A stretch of DNA of 7,749 nt from Actinomycetales bacterium (GCA_012799425.1 JAAZLF010000615.1:1-7749); one strand, 5' to 3'; positions 1-5,466 are shown, numbered from the stretch's first letter. Translations and numbers: made by a program. Notes: generated by a model not told the origin, from the sequence alone.

Positions 1-1816
1 CGGCCCCGACCGCCTGGGGCGACAGCCCCGCCTGGCGGGCGACCTGCAGGGCGAAACCGGGGTCCGAGAGGGTCACCGCGACCGTGGGTGCCAGACGGTG
101 CAGGTCCAGTGGCTTCGCCTCCGGGGCGACCTGCAGCAGGTCCAGCACCTCCGCATCTGCGGTGAGCACGGTCGTGGCACGGGAGACCTGCACCCGGCCG
201 TGCCGGCGCTGCTCGTCCCGCAGCAGATAGGTCAGGGCCTGGGGCACGGGGGAGCGGGAGACCTCCTCGAGCAGGATCAGCAGCGCCTCCGCATCCCGAC
301 CGTCACCGAGCGCGCGGCGCACGGCGGCAGCGGTGAACCGGAGCGTGAGAGCGCCGCCGCGGGAGACCACCTCGGCCCAGTCCAGCAGGGGCATCAGGCG
401 CTCGGCGGGGCGCCCGGGGATCACCGCGGTGAGGTCCGCGTCCAGCAGCACCTCCTCCACCGGCGCGGGCGCAGACTCCGAGAGTACGGCGGCCAGGCGC
501 GCATCGGCCTGCGTGATCTCTTCATCCAGCGCGAAGACCAGCTCGTGGCCGAGCACCGTGAGCGCCCCGCCGTCGAGCAGGCCCAGCGCCTGCCCCTCGA
601 GCAACAGCGCGGAAGTCTCCTCGCGGATCACCTCCGCGGGCACCAGCGGGAACGCCCAGGCCAGCGCAGCGACCAGGGACTCTTCGCTCGCGTCCACGCC
701 CGGTGCGGTGCGCAGCAGGCGCAGCAGGCTACCGCGCCGGGTGCGGACCCCGTCGCGGCGGGTCATCTCCGACAGCAGCGAGCGGCCCGTACCACTCGAG
801 TCAGGGGTCCCCACCACGGCGGCGACGTGATGACCTCGCGCCCACGCCAGCGCCAGCTCGGCCCAGCGCTGCTCCGGGCGCAGCTGACGGTGGCTGTCCC
901 ACTCCGCGGTGGGATGCCATTCCTCGCCGTCATGGCCGATCAGCCCGGCCTGCCAAGCGGACTGCAGGACTGTCGCGTAGGTCAGTAGCGGGGCCCCGGC
1001 CCGTTCGGCGAGGCGTCGCAGATCCCGCTGGGGGAGCCCGCCTCGGCGCAGCACCCCCGGCGGATCCTCGTCGAAACCGCGCACGGTCCCCAGCAGGCGC
1101 AGCGCCTCGAAGGCCCGCTCGACGGACTGCGCTGTACGGGACCCGGGGAACCGCTCGGTGAGCTCGGGACCGTCGGGCGAGGGCCGCAGAGCCACGTGGG
1201 TGCGGCGCACCCTGCCGTCCCGCAGGGCGAGCTGGACGGTGCGGGGGATGGCCAGCGACTCCCCGTCGGCCACCACGATCCCCGCGGCGAGCAGGTCCGA
1301 GGCGAGCCGGCCGCTCCCGGCGACCGCACTGGGCCCCCAGGCGAGCGTCTCGAGAACCTCCGGGAGGGTGTCTCGGGCCCGCTCCACCCGCTGGCGCGCC
1401 TCCTGCTCGGACGGATCCTCGGGGGAGGGCGCGGCGAGACCGGCCGGCGTGCGCAGTCCGTCCCGCAGCGGACGGATCAGATGCAGCTCATCCTCTCCCC
1501 ACACCAGGGCGAGGGTGATCAGCCGTTCGAGGCCGGCGGCGATCGTCGCCGGAGCGGAGGAGACGGCGGCGGCCAGCTGTGCGGGTGAGGCGCCGTCCTC
1601 GAGCACCGCGAGAGCTTCGACCAGGTGCAGCTCCGGCAGGGTCAGCGCTTCCAGCGCGCGACGGGCAGAGGTGGAGCCCGCCGCGCGCGCCGCGAGCGGG
1701 CCGATCCCGCGCGGAAGGGGCGAGGTGAGATCCGGTCGGGCGACGAGCAGGGCCTCGAGGCGGTCGTCGCCGAACCGTCGCAGGGAGTCCGCGAGGGACC
1801 GGATCACAGCGGTCAT
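1..1816 (-). CDS. Helicase-associated (XPB/Ssl2 N-terminal-like) domain protein, 3' end missing
   Basis: An uninterrupted minus-strand frame of 605 codons runs off the window at position 1, so the C-terminus is missing. It resembles the actinobacterial 'helicase-associated domain' proteins (Pfam Helicase_C_3 type), usually about 750 residues in my recollection. Residues about 1-130 are a helical, winged-helix-like region (MTAVIRSLADSLRRF, then TLPELHLVEALA). The recognisable domain is at about 453-575: DLTAVIPGRP, then RFTAAAVRRAL, SRSPVPQALTYLLRD and RRHGRVQV, then LHRLAPTVAV. I see no Walker A or DEAD/DEAH motor motif, so it is not itself a helicase as far as visible. In mycobacteria such a gene lies beside the XPB helicase gene; whether that holds here lies outside the window. 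The start is the ATG at 1816. An in-frame ATG at 1831 is possible, but a TATGCT -10-like box (1832-1827) overlaps it, favouring 1816 with a very short leader. Molecular function is not established. Confidence 0.85.
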   Translation of the reverse strand, partial: MTAVIRSLADSLRRFGDDRLEALLVARPDLTSPLPRGIGPLAARAAGSTSARRALEALTLPELHLVEALAVLEDGASPAQLAAAVSSAPATIAAGLERLITLALVWGEDELHLIRPLRDGLRTPAGLAAPSPEDPSEQEARQRVERARDTLPEVLETLAWGPSAVAGSGRLASDLLAAGIVVADGESLAIPRTVQLALRDGRVRRTHVALRPSPDGPELTERFPGSRTAQSVERAFEALRLLGTVRGFDEDPPGVLRRGGLPQRDLRRLAERAGAPLLTYATVLQSAWQAGLIGHDGEEWHPTAEWDSHRQLRPEQRWAELALAWARGHHVAAVVGTPDSSGTGRSLLSEMTRRDGVRTRRGSLLRLLRTAPGVDASEESLVAALAWAFPLVPAEVIREETSALLLEGQALGLLDGGALTVLGHELVFALDEEITQADARLAAVLSESAPAPVEEVLLDADLTAVIPGRPAERLMPLLDWAEVVSRGGALTLRFTAAAVRRALGDGRDAEALLILLEEVSRSPVPQALTYLLRDEQRRHGRVQVSRATTVLTADAEVLDLLQVAPEAKPLDLHRLAPTVAVTLSDPGFALQVARQAGLSPQAVGA

Positions 1817-1826
1817 GATGCGATCC

Positions 1827-1832
1827 AGCATA
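1827..1832 (-). promoter_or_regulatory. Possible -10 box of the helicase-associated gene
   Basis: TATGCT on the minus strand fits TAnnnT and lies 10 bases before the ATG at 1816, giving a leader of only a few bases. No good Shine-Dalgarno sequence precedes that ATG, consistent with near-leaderless translation, which is common in actinobacteria. I see no convincing -35. Confidence 0.3.
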
Positions 1833-1836
1833 GGGT
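1831..1836 (+). promoter_or_regulatory. Possible -10 box for the tRNA transcript
   Basis: TAGGGT fits TAnnnT on the plus strand and would start a transcript near 1843, about 33 bases before the mature tRNA. It overlaps the minus-strand TATGCT box almost completely, so the two divergent promoters would compete. No -35 consensus is visible at 16-18 bases. This is a weak call. Confidence 0.2.
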
Positions 1837-1852
1837 GGTCCGCTGTGAGGAT

Positions 1853-1872
1853 GCGGGGGCGCTCGCCCCCGC
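1853..1872 (+). other. GC hairpin in the tRNA 5' leader
   Basis: GCGGGGGC (1853-1860) and GCCCCCGC (1865-1872) form a perfect 8-bp stem with a 4-base loop, ending 3 bases before the tRNA. The arms contain the same GGGGGC and GCCCCC strings that form the tRNA acceptor stem (1943-1948 and 1876-1881), so leader and acceptor could exchange partners. There is no T-run, so a terminator is unlikely. Confidence 0.6.
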
Positions 1873-1875
1873 GTC

Positions 1876-1949
1876 GCCCCCATAGCCCAATCGGCAGAGG
1901 CGGCCGCCTTAAAAGCGGCACAGTGCGGGTTCGAGTCCCGCTGGGGGCA
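1876..1949 (+). tRNA. tRNA with anticodon UAA (tRNA-Leu by anticodon), class I shape
   Basis: A complete 74-base cloverleaf. The acceptor GCCCCCA/TGGGGGC pairs at 7 of 7 positions with A at 73. A 3-bp D stem GCC/GGC carries a large loop containing GG. The anticodon stem GCCGC/GCGGC is perfect, with loop CTTAAAA placing anticodon TAA at 1910-1912. The variable region is only ACAGT (1920-1924). The T arm is GCGGG TTCGAGT CCCGC. The 3' end reads CCG, so CCA is not encoded. The anticodon decodes UUA (leucine), A73 suits leucyl-tRNA synthetase, and the D arm (GGCAGAGGC) resembles tRNA-Leu. However, bacterial tRNA-Leu is class II with a long variable arm, which is absent here. Charging identity is therefore uncertain. 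yggS starts just downstream. Confidence 0.9.
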
Positions 1950-1954
1950 CCGTC

Positions 1955-1969
1955 GGCCGCGGCTCGGCC
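1955..1969 (+). other. Small hairpin between tRNA and yggS
   Basis: GGCCG (1955-1959) and CGGCC (1965-1969) make a 5-bp stem with a 5-base loop right after the tRNA 3' end. There is no T-run. It could mark the tRNA 3' trailer or a processing boundary; it is too weak to call a terminator. Confidence 0.2.
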
Positions 1970-1974
1970 ACAAT
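1969..1974 (+). promoter_or_regulatory. Possible -10 box for leaderless yggS
   Basis: CACAAT lies exactly 7 bases before the ATG at 1982, the spacing expected if transcription began on the A of that ATG. The first base deviates from TAnnnT and no -35 is evident. Co-transcription with the tRNA is the alternative. Confidence 0.2.
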
Positions 1975-1981
1975 GGAGGGC

Positions 1982-2740
1982 ATGACCCTCAGTTCTGACG
2001 ACTCCACCCTGGGGCCCGAGCAGGCCGCACAGCTCGCCGCCCGTCTCGACGACGTCCTCGCACGGCTCGACGCCGCCGCTGAGGGCACGGGTCGGGACAG
2101 CCGTGAGATCACCCTGCTGCTGGCCACCAAGACCCGCAGGCCCGCGGAGATCGCGCTGGCCGTTCAGCTGCTGCGCGAGCGCGGCCGCACCGTCGCGGTG
2201 GGGGAGAACCGCGCCCAGGAGATCGCCAAGCATTCCGACCCGCTGCTGGCGGACAACGAGGTGCCTCGCCACTTCATCGGGCGTCTGCAGACCAACAAGG
2301 CCCGGGATGTGGTGGCCTTCGCCGAGATGATCCACAGCGTGGACCGCGAGGGCATCGCCGACGCGCTCGAGCGGCGCGCCGAGATGGCGGGTCTGAGCCG
2401 TGAGGTGCTGGTGCAGGTCAACACGTCCGGGGAGGAGTCCAAGGGCGGCTTCGCCCCCACGCTCGAGGCGCTCGCGCCGATCGTGGAGCGGCTGCGGGCC
2501 AGCGACGTGCTCCGCCCGGCGGGCCTGATGACGATCGGCGCCAACACCACCGATGCCGCTGCGGTGCGGGAGTCGCTGCACCTGCTGCGGAGCCTGCGTG
2601 ACGAGGTGCGCGAGCGCCTGGGCGCCGAGGAGCTCGTGGAGCTGTCGATGGGCATGAGCGGCGACCTCGAGATCGCCGTCGAGGAGGGCGCCACGATCGT
2701 GCGCCTCGGCTCGGCGATCTTCGGTGCCCGCCCCGCCTGA
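1982..2740 (+). CDS. yggS: YggS/PLPBP-family pyridoxal phosphate homeostasis protein
   Basis: A cytosolic PLP-binding protein of the alanine-racemase-like single-domain family. It binds PLP without known catalysis and helps balance vitamin B6 and amino/keto acid pools. Family motifs appear in order: LLLATKT with the PLP lysine at residue 50, GENRAQE, HFIGRLQTNKAR, VQVNTSGEESKGGF, RPAGLMTIG, and the phosphate-binding end LSMGMSGDLEIAVEEGATIVRLGSAIFG. The 252 residues are slightly longer than the usual 220-240, the excess being a polar N-terminal stretch. The ATG at 1982 is preferred; an in-frame ATG at 1973 would give 255 residues but has no ribosome binding site, and the GGAGG between them is only 2 bases from 1982, too close to work normally. 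Many actinobacteria carry this gene in the ftsZ-sepF cluster; here it follows a tRNA and converges on a ROK gene, leaving 19 bases between stops. Confidence 0.93.
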   Translation: MTLSSDDSTLGPEQAAQLAARLDDVLARLDAAAEGTGRDSREITLLLATKTRRPAEIALAVQLLRERGRTVAVGENRAQEIAKHSDPLLADNEVPRHFIGRLQTNKARDVVAFAEMIHSVDREGIADALERRAEMAGLSREVLVQVNTSGEESKGGFAPTLEALAPIVERLRASDVLRPAGLMTIGANTTDAAAVRESLHLLRSLRDEVRERLGAEELVELSMGMSGDLEIAVEEGATIVRLGSAIFGARPA

Positions 2741-2759
2741 CCGCGTCGCGCTCGCAGTC

Positions 2760-3869
2760 TCAGCCCGCGCCGGGGCCGACGAGGGCGGCCGGCAGCCCGT
2801 ACTCGTGCTCGAGCACCTCGCAGGCCGCGCCCGCTGCGATCAGGTCGATGCCGCGGGTGGACAGCAGCACCTCGACGTGCACGTGGGACTCGGCGCGCAG
2901 CGACTCGTCGAGCGCCTGCCGGATCGCCTCCATGGTCGTGGCGTGGTGGGCGTAGACGGAGCGGCCCCCCAGGACCACGCGGTCCACATCGACCAGTCGC
3001 ACCAGGTCCATCACCACGGTCGCCAGCACCTGCGCGGCACGCCCCGGATCTCCTTCCTCGAGGGCGGCGAGGTACTCGGCCTGGGCACAGCCGCGGCGGC
3101 CGCAGGGGCACGGCGTGCCGCCCATCCGCACCACCGTGTGCCCGGCCTCCCCGGCGCGGGAATGGGCCCCGCGCACCATGGCGCCGTCCAGTCGCAGCGC
3201 CGCGCCCAGGCCCTCCTCCGCGAGCACCAGAGCGGCGTTGTCGAGCAGGCCGGGCTGCGACCAGCTCTCTCCCACCAGGGCGGCGCGGGAGTCGTGGTCC
3301 AGCAGCACCGGGAGCGAGAGCTCCTCGAGCAGCAGGGAGCGGACGGAGGCGCCGTGCCAGGCATCGGCCGGGGAGGAGGCGCCGCGGTAGACGCCCTCGG
3401 TGGAATCGACGGGGCCGGGCATGCCCACCCCGACGCCGAGCAGCTCCCCGGGCCCGTGCTGCGCCAGGTCTCGGGAGACCCCCGCGAGGGCTGAGATCAG
3501 CTCGGGCACCGGCTGCCCGCGATCGATCTCGACCTCCCTGCGCACGAGGATCTGGCCGGTGAGGTCCGTCACCACGCCGTGCAGGCGGGACCGGGTCAGG
3601 TGCAGTCCGATCGCCCTTCGCGACTCCGGGACGATCCGGTACAGGGTGGTGGGCTTGCCGGGGCCGAAGGAGACGGAGCCGATCTCCGCCATCAGCCCGC
3701 GTTCGCTGAGCCGGGACAGGATCTTCGAGATCGCCTGCGGCGTGACCTGCAGGGCCTCAGCCAGACCGGTCCTGGCCACCGGTTCTCCGCGGCGTGCGAC
3801 AGCCAGCACGGCGGCATCATGGGCGCCCGCCACGCGGTCCAGGGGTCCGGTCGGCTTCACGGCGCTCAT
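2760..3869 (-). CDS. ROK-family transcriptional regulator
   Basis: 369 residues, typical of ROK (NagC/Mlc/XylR-type) regulators. An N-terminal winged helix-turn-helix occupies about residues 16-75 (TGLAEALQVTPQAISKILSR). A sugar-kinase-like fold follows, with GVGVGMPGPVD (145-155) and LDHDSRAALVGE (190-201). The zinc site is intact: H244 in EAGH plus C254, C256 and C261 in CPCGRRGC, with the same spacing as in E. coli Mlc. The kinase phosphate-binding DxGxT loop is replaced (IGLHLTRSRLHG, residues 87-98), so it should sense a ligand rather than phosphorylate it. The acidic residue that usually follows the last zinc cysteine (GCxE) is Q263. The start is ambiguous: ATG at 3869 directly abuts GAGG, whereas the in-frame GTG at 3860 lies 9 bases after it and may be the true start. 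It is divergent from the MFS exporter, its likeliest target, but the ligand is unknown. Confidence 0.92.
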   Translation of the reverse strand: MSAVKPTGPLDRVAGAHDAAVLAVARRGEPVARTGLAEALQVTPQAISKILSRLSERGLMAEIGSVSFGPGKPTTLYRIVPESRRAIGLHLTRSRLHGVVTDLTGQILVRREVEIDRGQPVPELISALAGVSRDLAQHGPGELLGVGVGMPGPVDSTEGVYRGASSPADAWHGASVRSLLLEELSLPVLLDHDSRAALVGESWSQPGLLDNAALVLAEEGLGAALRLDGAMVRGAHSRAGEAGHTVVRMGGTPCPCGRRGCAQAEYLAALEEGDPGRAAQVLATVVMDLVRLVDVDRVVLGGRSVYAHHATTMEAIRQALDESLRAESHVHVEVLLSTRGIDLIAAGAACEVLEHEYGLPAALVGPGAG

Positions 3870-3876
3870 CCTCGCA

Positions 3877-3896
3877 CGCCGCCCGCGGAGGCGGCG
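3877..3896 (-). other. Hairpin just upstream of the ROK start
   Basis: CGCCGCC (3877-3883) and GGCGGCG (3890-3896) form a perfect 7-bp GC stem with a 6-base loop, 7 bases upstream of the ROK ATG. In the ROK mRNA this would be a stable 5'-UTR stem close to the ribosome binding region. No other role is visible. Confidence 0.45.
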
Positions 3897-3920
3897 GGCA
3901 CGGAGGCGAGGAGCTCACTG

Positions 3921-3950
3921 CGGAACGGAGTGTGACATGGCTCCGCTCCG
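3921..3950. promoter_or_regulatory. Imperfect 30-base inverted repeat, candidate operator or leader stem
   Basis: CGGAACGGAG (3921-3930) and CTCCGCTCCG (3941-3950) are inverted copies with one mismatch and a 10-base centre, TGTGACATGG. It ends 7 bases upstream of the exporter -35 and lies in the ROK leader side. In the minus-strand RNA the mismatch becomes a G-U pair, so a full 10-bp stem could form. It may be an operator for the ROK protein; this is inference from position only. Confidence 0.45.
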
Positions 3951-3957
3951 CCACCGC

Positions 3958-3988
3958 TTGACCTAACGCAACAGCGTTTGCTTATTCT
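3958..3988 (+). promoter_or_regulatory. Promoter of the MFS exporter, 19-base spacer
   Basis: TTGACC (3958-3963) and TATTCT (3983-3988) match -35 and -10 elements with a 19-base spacer, longer than the optimal 17. Transcription would start near 3995. This is the only AT-rich stretch in the intergenic region. The long spacer enclosing a dyad resembles promoters activated by MerR-family proteins. Confidence 0.55.
3965..3978. promoter_or_regulatory. Inverted repeat inside the promoter spacer, candidate operator
   Basis: AACGC (3965-3969), AACA, GCGTT (3974-3978) is a perfect 5-bp dyad lying wholly between the -35 and -10 elements and nearly centred in the spacer. A protein bound here could repress by occlusion (the ROK neighbour) or activate by DNA distortion (a MerR-type protein encoded elsewhere). 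Confidence 0.5.
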
Positions 3989-4000
3989 GTTCCCCGGTCG

Positions 4001-4048
4001 ATGACGCCCTCCCGCATCTGCTTCCCGACAGTCGAGGAATCCTCATGA
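4001..4048 (+). CDS. Candidate 15-codon leader peptide overlapping the exporter start
   Basis: An ATG at 4001 opens a 15-codon frame, MTPSRICFPTVEESS, that ends at TGA 4046-4048. This stop overlaps the exporter ATG (4045-4047) as ATGA, the classic arrangement for translational coupling. Its start lies about 6 bases from the predicted transcription start and has no Shine-Dalgarno sequence, so it would be translated near-leaderless. Its codons 12-13 (GAG GAA) contain the exporter's Shine-Dalgarno sequence, so ribosomes on the leader cross that site. Leader peptides of this sort control inducible drug-exporter genes such as cmlA. A chance ORF of this length is possible; conservation is untested. 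Confidence 0.4.
   Translation: MTPSRICFPTVEESS
4034..4044 (+). promoter_or_regulatory. Exporter ribosome binding site within a small hairpin
   Basis: GAGG (4034-4037) lies 7 bases before the ATG at 4045 and is the clear ribosome binding site. CCTC (4041-4044), immediately before the ATG, is its exact complement, allowing a 4-bp stem with loop AAT that would hide the site. The stem is short, so its effect may be slight. Confidence 0.5.
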
Positions 4049-5427
4049 CCCTCAGCATCGACACCCGCCCGGCCCCGCCGCCCGCCCGCGCGAGCGCCCC
4101 GCACGAGATCACCCCGCGACGGCGCACCTTCGCCCTCCTCGCCCTCGCCCTGGGAGGAGTGGGCATCGGCGCCTCCGAGTTCGCGACCATGGGCCTGCTG
4201 CCCGGCATGGCTCAGGGCCTGCTGCCCGCCCAGATGGCCGCCGATCCGGAGGCGGGCATCGCCCGCGCCGGCCTGCTGATCACCGCCTACGCCCTCGGCG
4301 TGGTCGTCGGCGCGCCCGTGCTCGCACTGCTCTCCGTGCGCTGGAGCCGCACCTCGATGATCATCGCCCTGGCCGTGGCGCTCGCCGCCGGCACCGTGCT
4401 GTCCGCGCTGATGCCGAGCTTCGAGCTCACCGTGCTCGCCCGCTTCCTCGCCGGGATCCCGCACGGCGCCTACTTCGGCGTCGCCTCGCTGCTGGCCGCC
4501 TCCCTGATGGGCCCCGGCAGCCAGGGCAAGGGCGTCGCCGTGGCCCTGTCAGGGCTGACCGTCGCGAACCTCGTCGGCGTGCCGCTGATGACCGCCCTCG
4601 GGCAGGTCGCCGGCTGGAGGACCGTCTACCTCGTCATCGCCGTGATCTTCGTGCTGACGGTGCTCGCCCTGCGCTGGACGCTGCCGCCCCAGCCCGCGGT
4701 CGCTGGCCGGCGGGCCGTGGACGAGGTGGTCGCGCTGCGACGCCTGCAGCTGTGGATCATCATGGGCATCGCGGCCGTCGGCTTCGCGGGCGGCTTCGCC
4801 GTGTTCAGCTACGTCGCCGACATCACCACCCAGGTCTCCGGCGGCCCCGCCACCATGGTGCCGTGGGTGCTCGCCGCAGCCGGTCTGGGGATGACGCTCG
4901 GCAACATCCTCGGCGGCATCACCACCGACCGCTCGCTGCGCGGCACGATGCTGATCGGCTTCCCGCTCTACATCGCCGCCCTGGTGGGCCTGTTCCTCGC
5001 CGCCCCGGGATCGCTGCCCGGGCTGCTGATCGGCTTCTTCGCCGTCAACGTCGGCAGCTCGGCGCTCGGCCCGGCGCTGCAGACCTGGCTGATCAAGGTC
5101 GCGCACCGCTCCGAGGTGCTCGGCGCCTCGCTCAACCATGCCGCCTTCAACGTCGCCAATGCGCTCGGCGCGGCGCTCGGCGGTGCCGTGATCGCCGGCG
5201 GCCTCGGCTACCGGGCCCCGATGGTGGTCGCGATCATGCTGGCCGGCACCGGATTCGTGCTCGTCGTCGCCACCCTGCTCGCGCTGCGCGTGCGCTCACG
5301 TCGCACCCTCGCGGTGCTGCGCGAGCACGAGTCGACCTACACCGGGCAGATCCCCGCGATCTCCCCGTCGGCCGAGCCCGCGAGCCCCACCCCGACCGAC
5401 ACGATCCCCGTGCCCGTCGGAGGCTGA
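4045..5427 (+). CDS. MFS exporter, DHA1-type (AraJ/NepI/Cmx-like)
   Basis: 460 residues with about twelve hydrophobic segments (roughly 28-52, 73-95, 103-121, 129-153, 165-187, 192-212, 236-258, 271-291, 302-321, 324-348, 362-386, 391-415), so a plasma-membrane proton-driven exporter. DHA1-type signatures include SEFATMGLLPGMA in TM1, the motif A-like GAPVLALLSVRWSR after TM2, RFLAGIPHGAYFG in TM4, GWRTVYLV at TM6 and SLNHAAFNVANALGAALGG in TM11. An arginine/proline-rich N-terminal tail and a Ser/Pro/Thr-rich C-terminal tail (from about 425) are cytoplasmic. Relatives export sugars, nucleosides or chloramphenicol; the substrate cannot be set from sequence. The start is supported by GAGG at 7 bases. 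It is divergent from the ROK gene, has its own promoter at 3958-3988, and is overlapped by a leader ORF. Confidence 0.92.
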   Translation: MTLSIDTRPAPPPARASAPHEITPRRRTFALLALALGGVGIGASEFATMGLLPGMAQGLLPAQMAADPEAGIARAGLLITAYALGVVVGAPVLALLSVRWSRTSMIIALAVALAAGTVLSALMPSFELTVLARFLAGIPHGAYFGVASLLAASLMGPGSQGKGVAVALSGLTVANLVGVPLMTALGQVAGWRTVYLVIAVIFVLTVLALRWTLPPQPAVAGRRAVDEVVALRRLQLWIIMGIAAVGFAGGFAVFSYVADITTQVSGGPATMVPWVLAAAGLGMTLGNILGGITTDRSLRGTMLIGFPLYIAALVGLFLAAPGSLPGLLIGFFAVNVGSSALGPALQTWLIKVAHRSEVLGASLNHAAFNVANALGAALGGAVIAGGLGYRAPMVVAIMLAGTGFVLVVATLLALRVRSRRTLAVLREHESTYTGQIPAISPSAEPASPTPTDTIPVPVGG

Positions 5428-5445
5428 ACGAGCGGCCGCACGCCA

Positions 5446-5466
5446 TGCGTCAAACTCCGTCACGCA
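5446..5466. promoter_or_regulatory. Short inverted repeat upstream of the transsulfuration gene
   Basis: TGCGT (5446-5450) and ACGCA (5462-5466) are inverted around an 11-base centre that also contains partial direct copies (GTCAAAC, GTCACGC). It lies 27 bases upstream of a possible -10 box. A regulator site is conceivable, but 5-bp arms are weak evidence. Confidence 0.2.

Noticed and set aside
779..808. Walker A-like stretch GTPDSSGTGRS in the helicase-associated protein
   Set aside because: It lacks the conserved lysine and the glycine at the required position, so it does not meet GxxxxGK[ST].
98..988. Plus-strand open frames over the helicase-associated gene (also 1158-1985)
   Set aside because: Products are compositional shadows; the minus-strand frame is continuous for 605 codons and carries the recognisable domain.
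1488..1973. Minus-strand ORF whose product contains CPQRDSNPH-like text, and another containing AGLEPAL
   Set aside because: These are the familiar spurious translations of tRNA genes read antisense; the tRNA at 1876-1949 explains them.
2741..2759. Bidirectional terminator between the convergent yggS and ROK genes
   Set aside because: Only 19 bases separate the stops and they contain no convincing stem or T-run.
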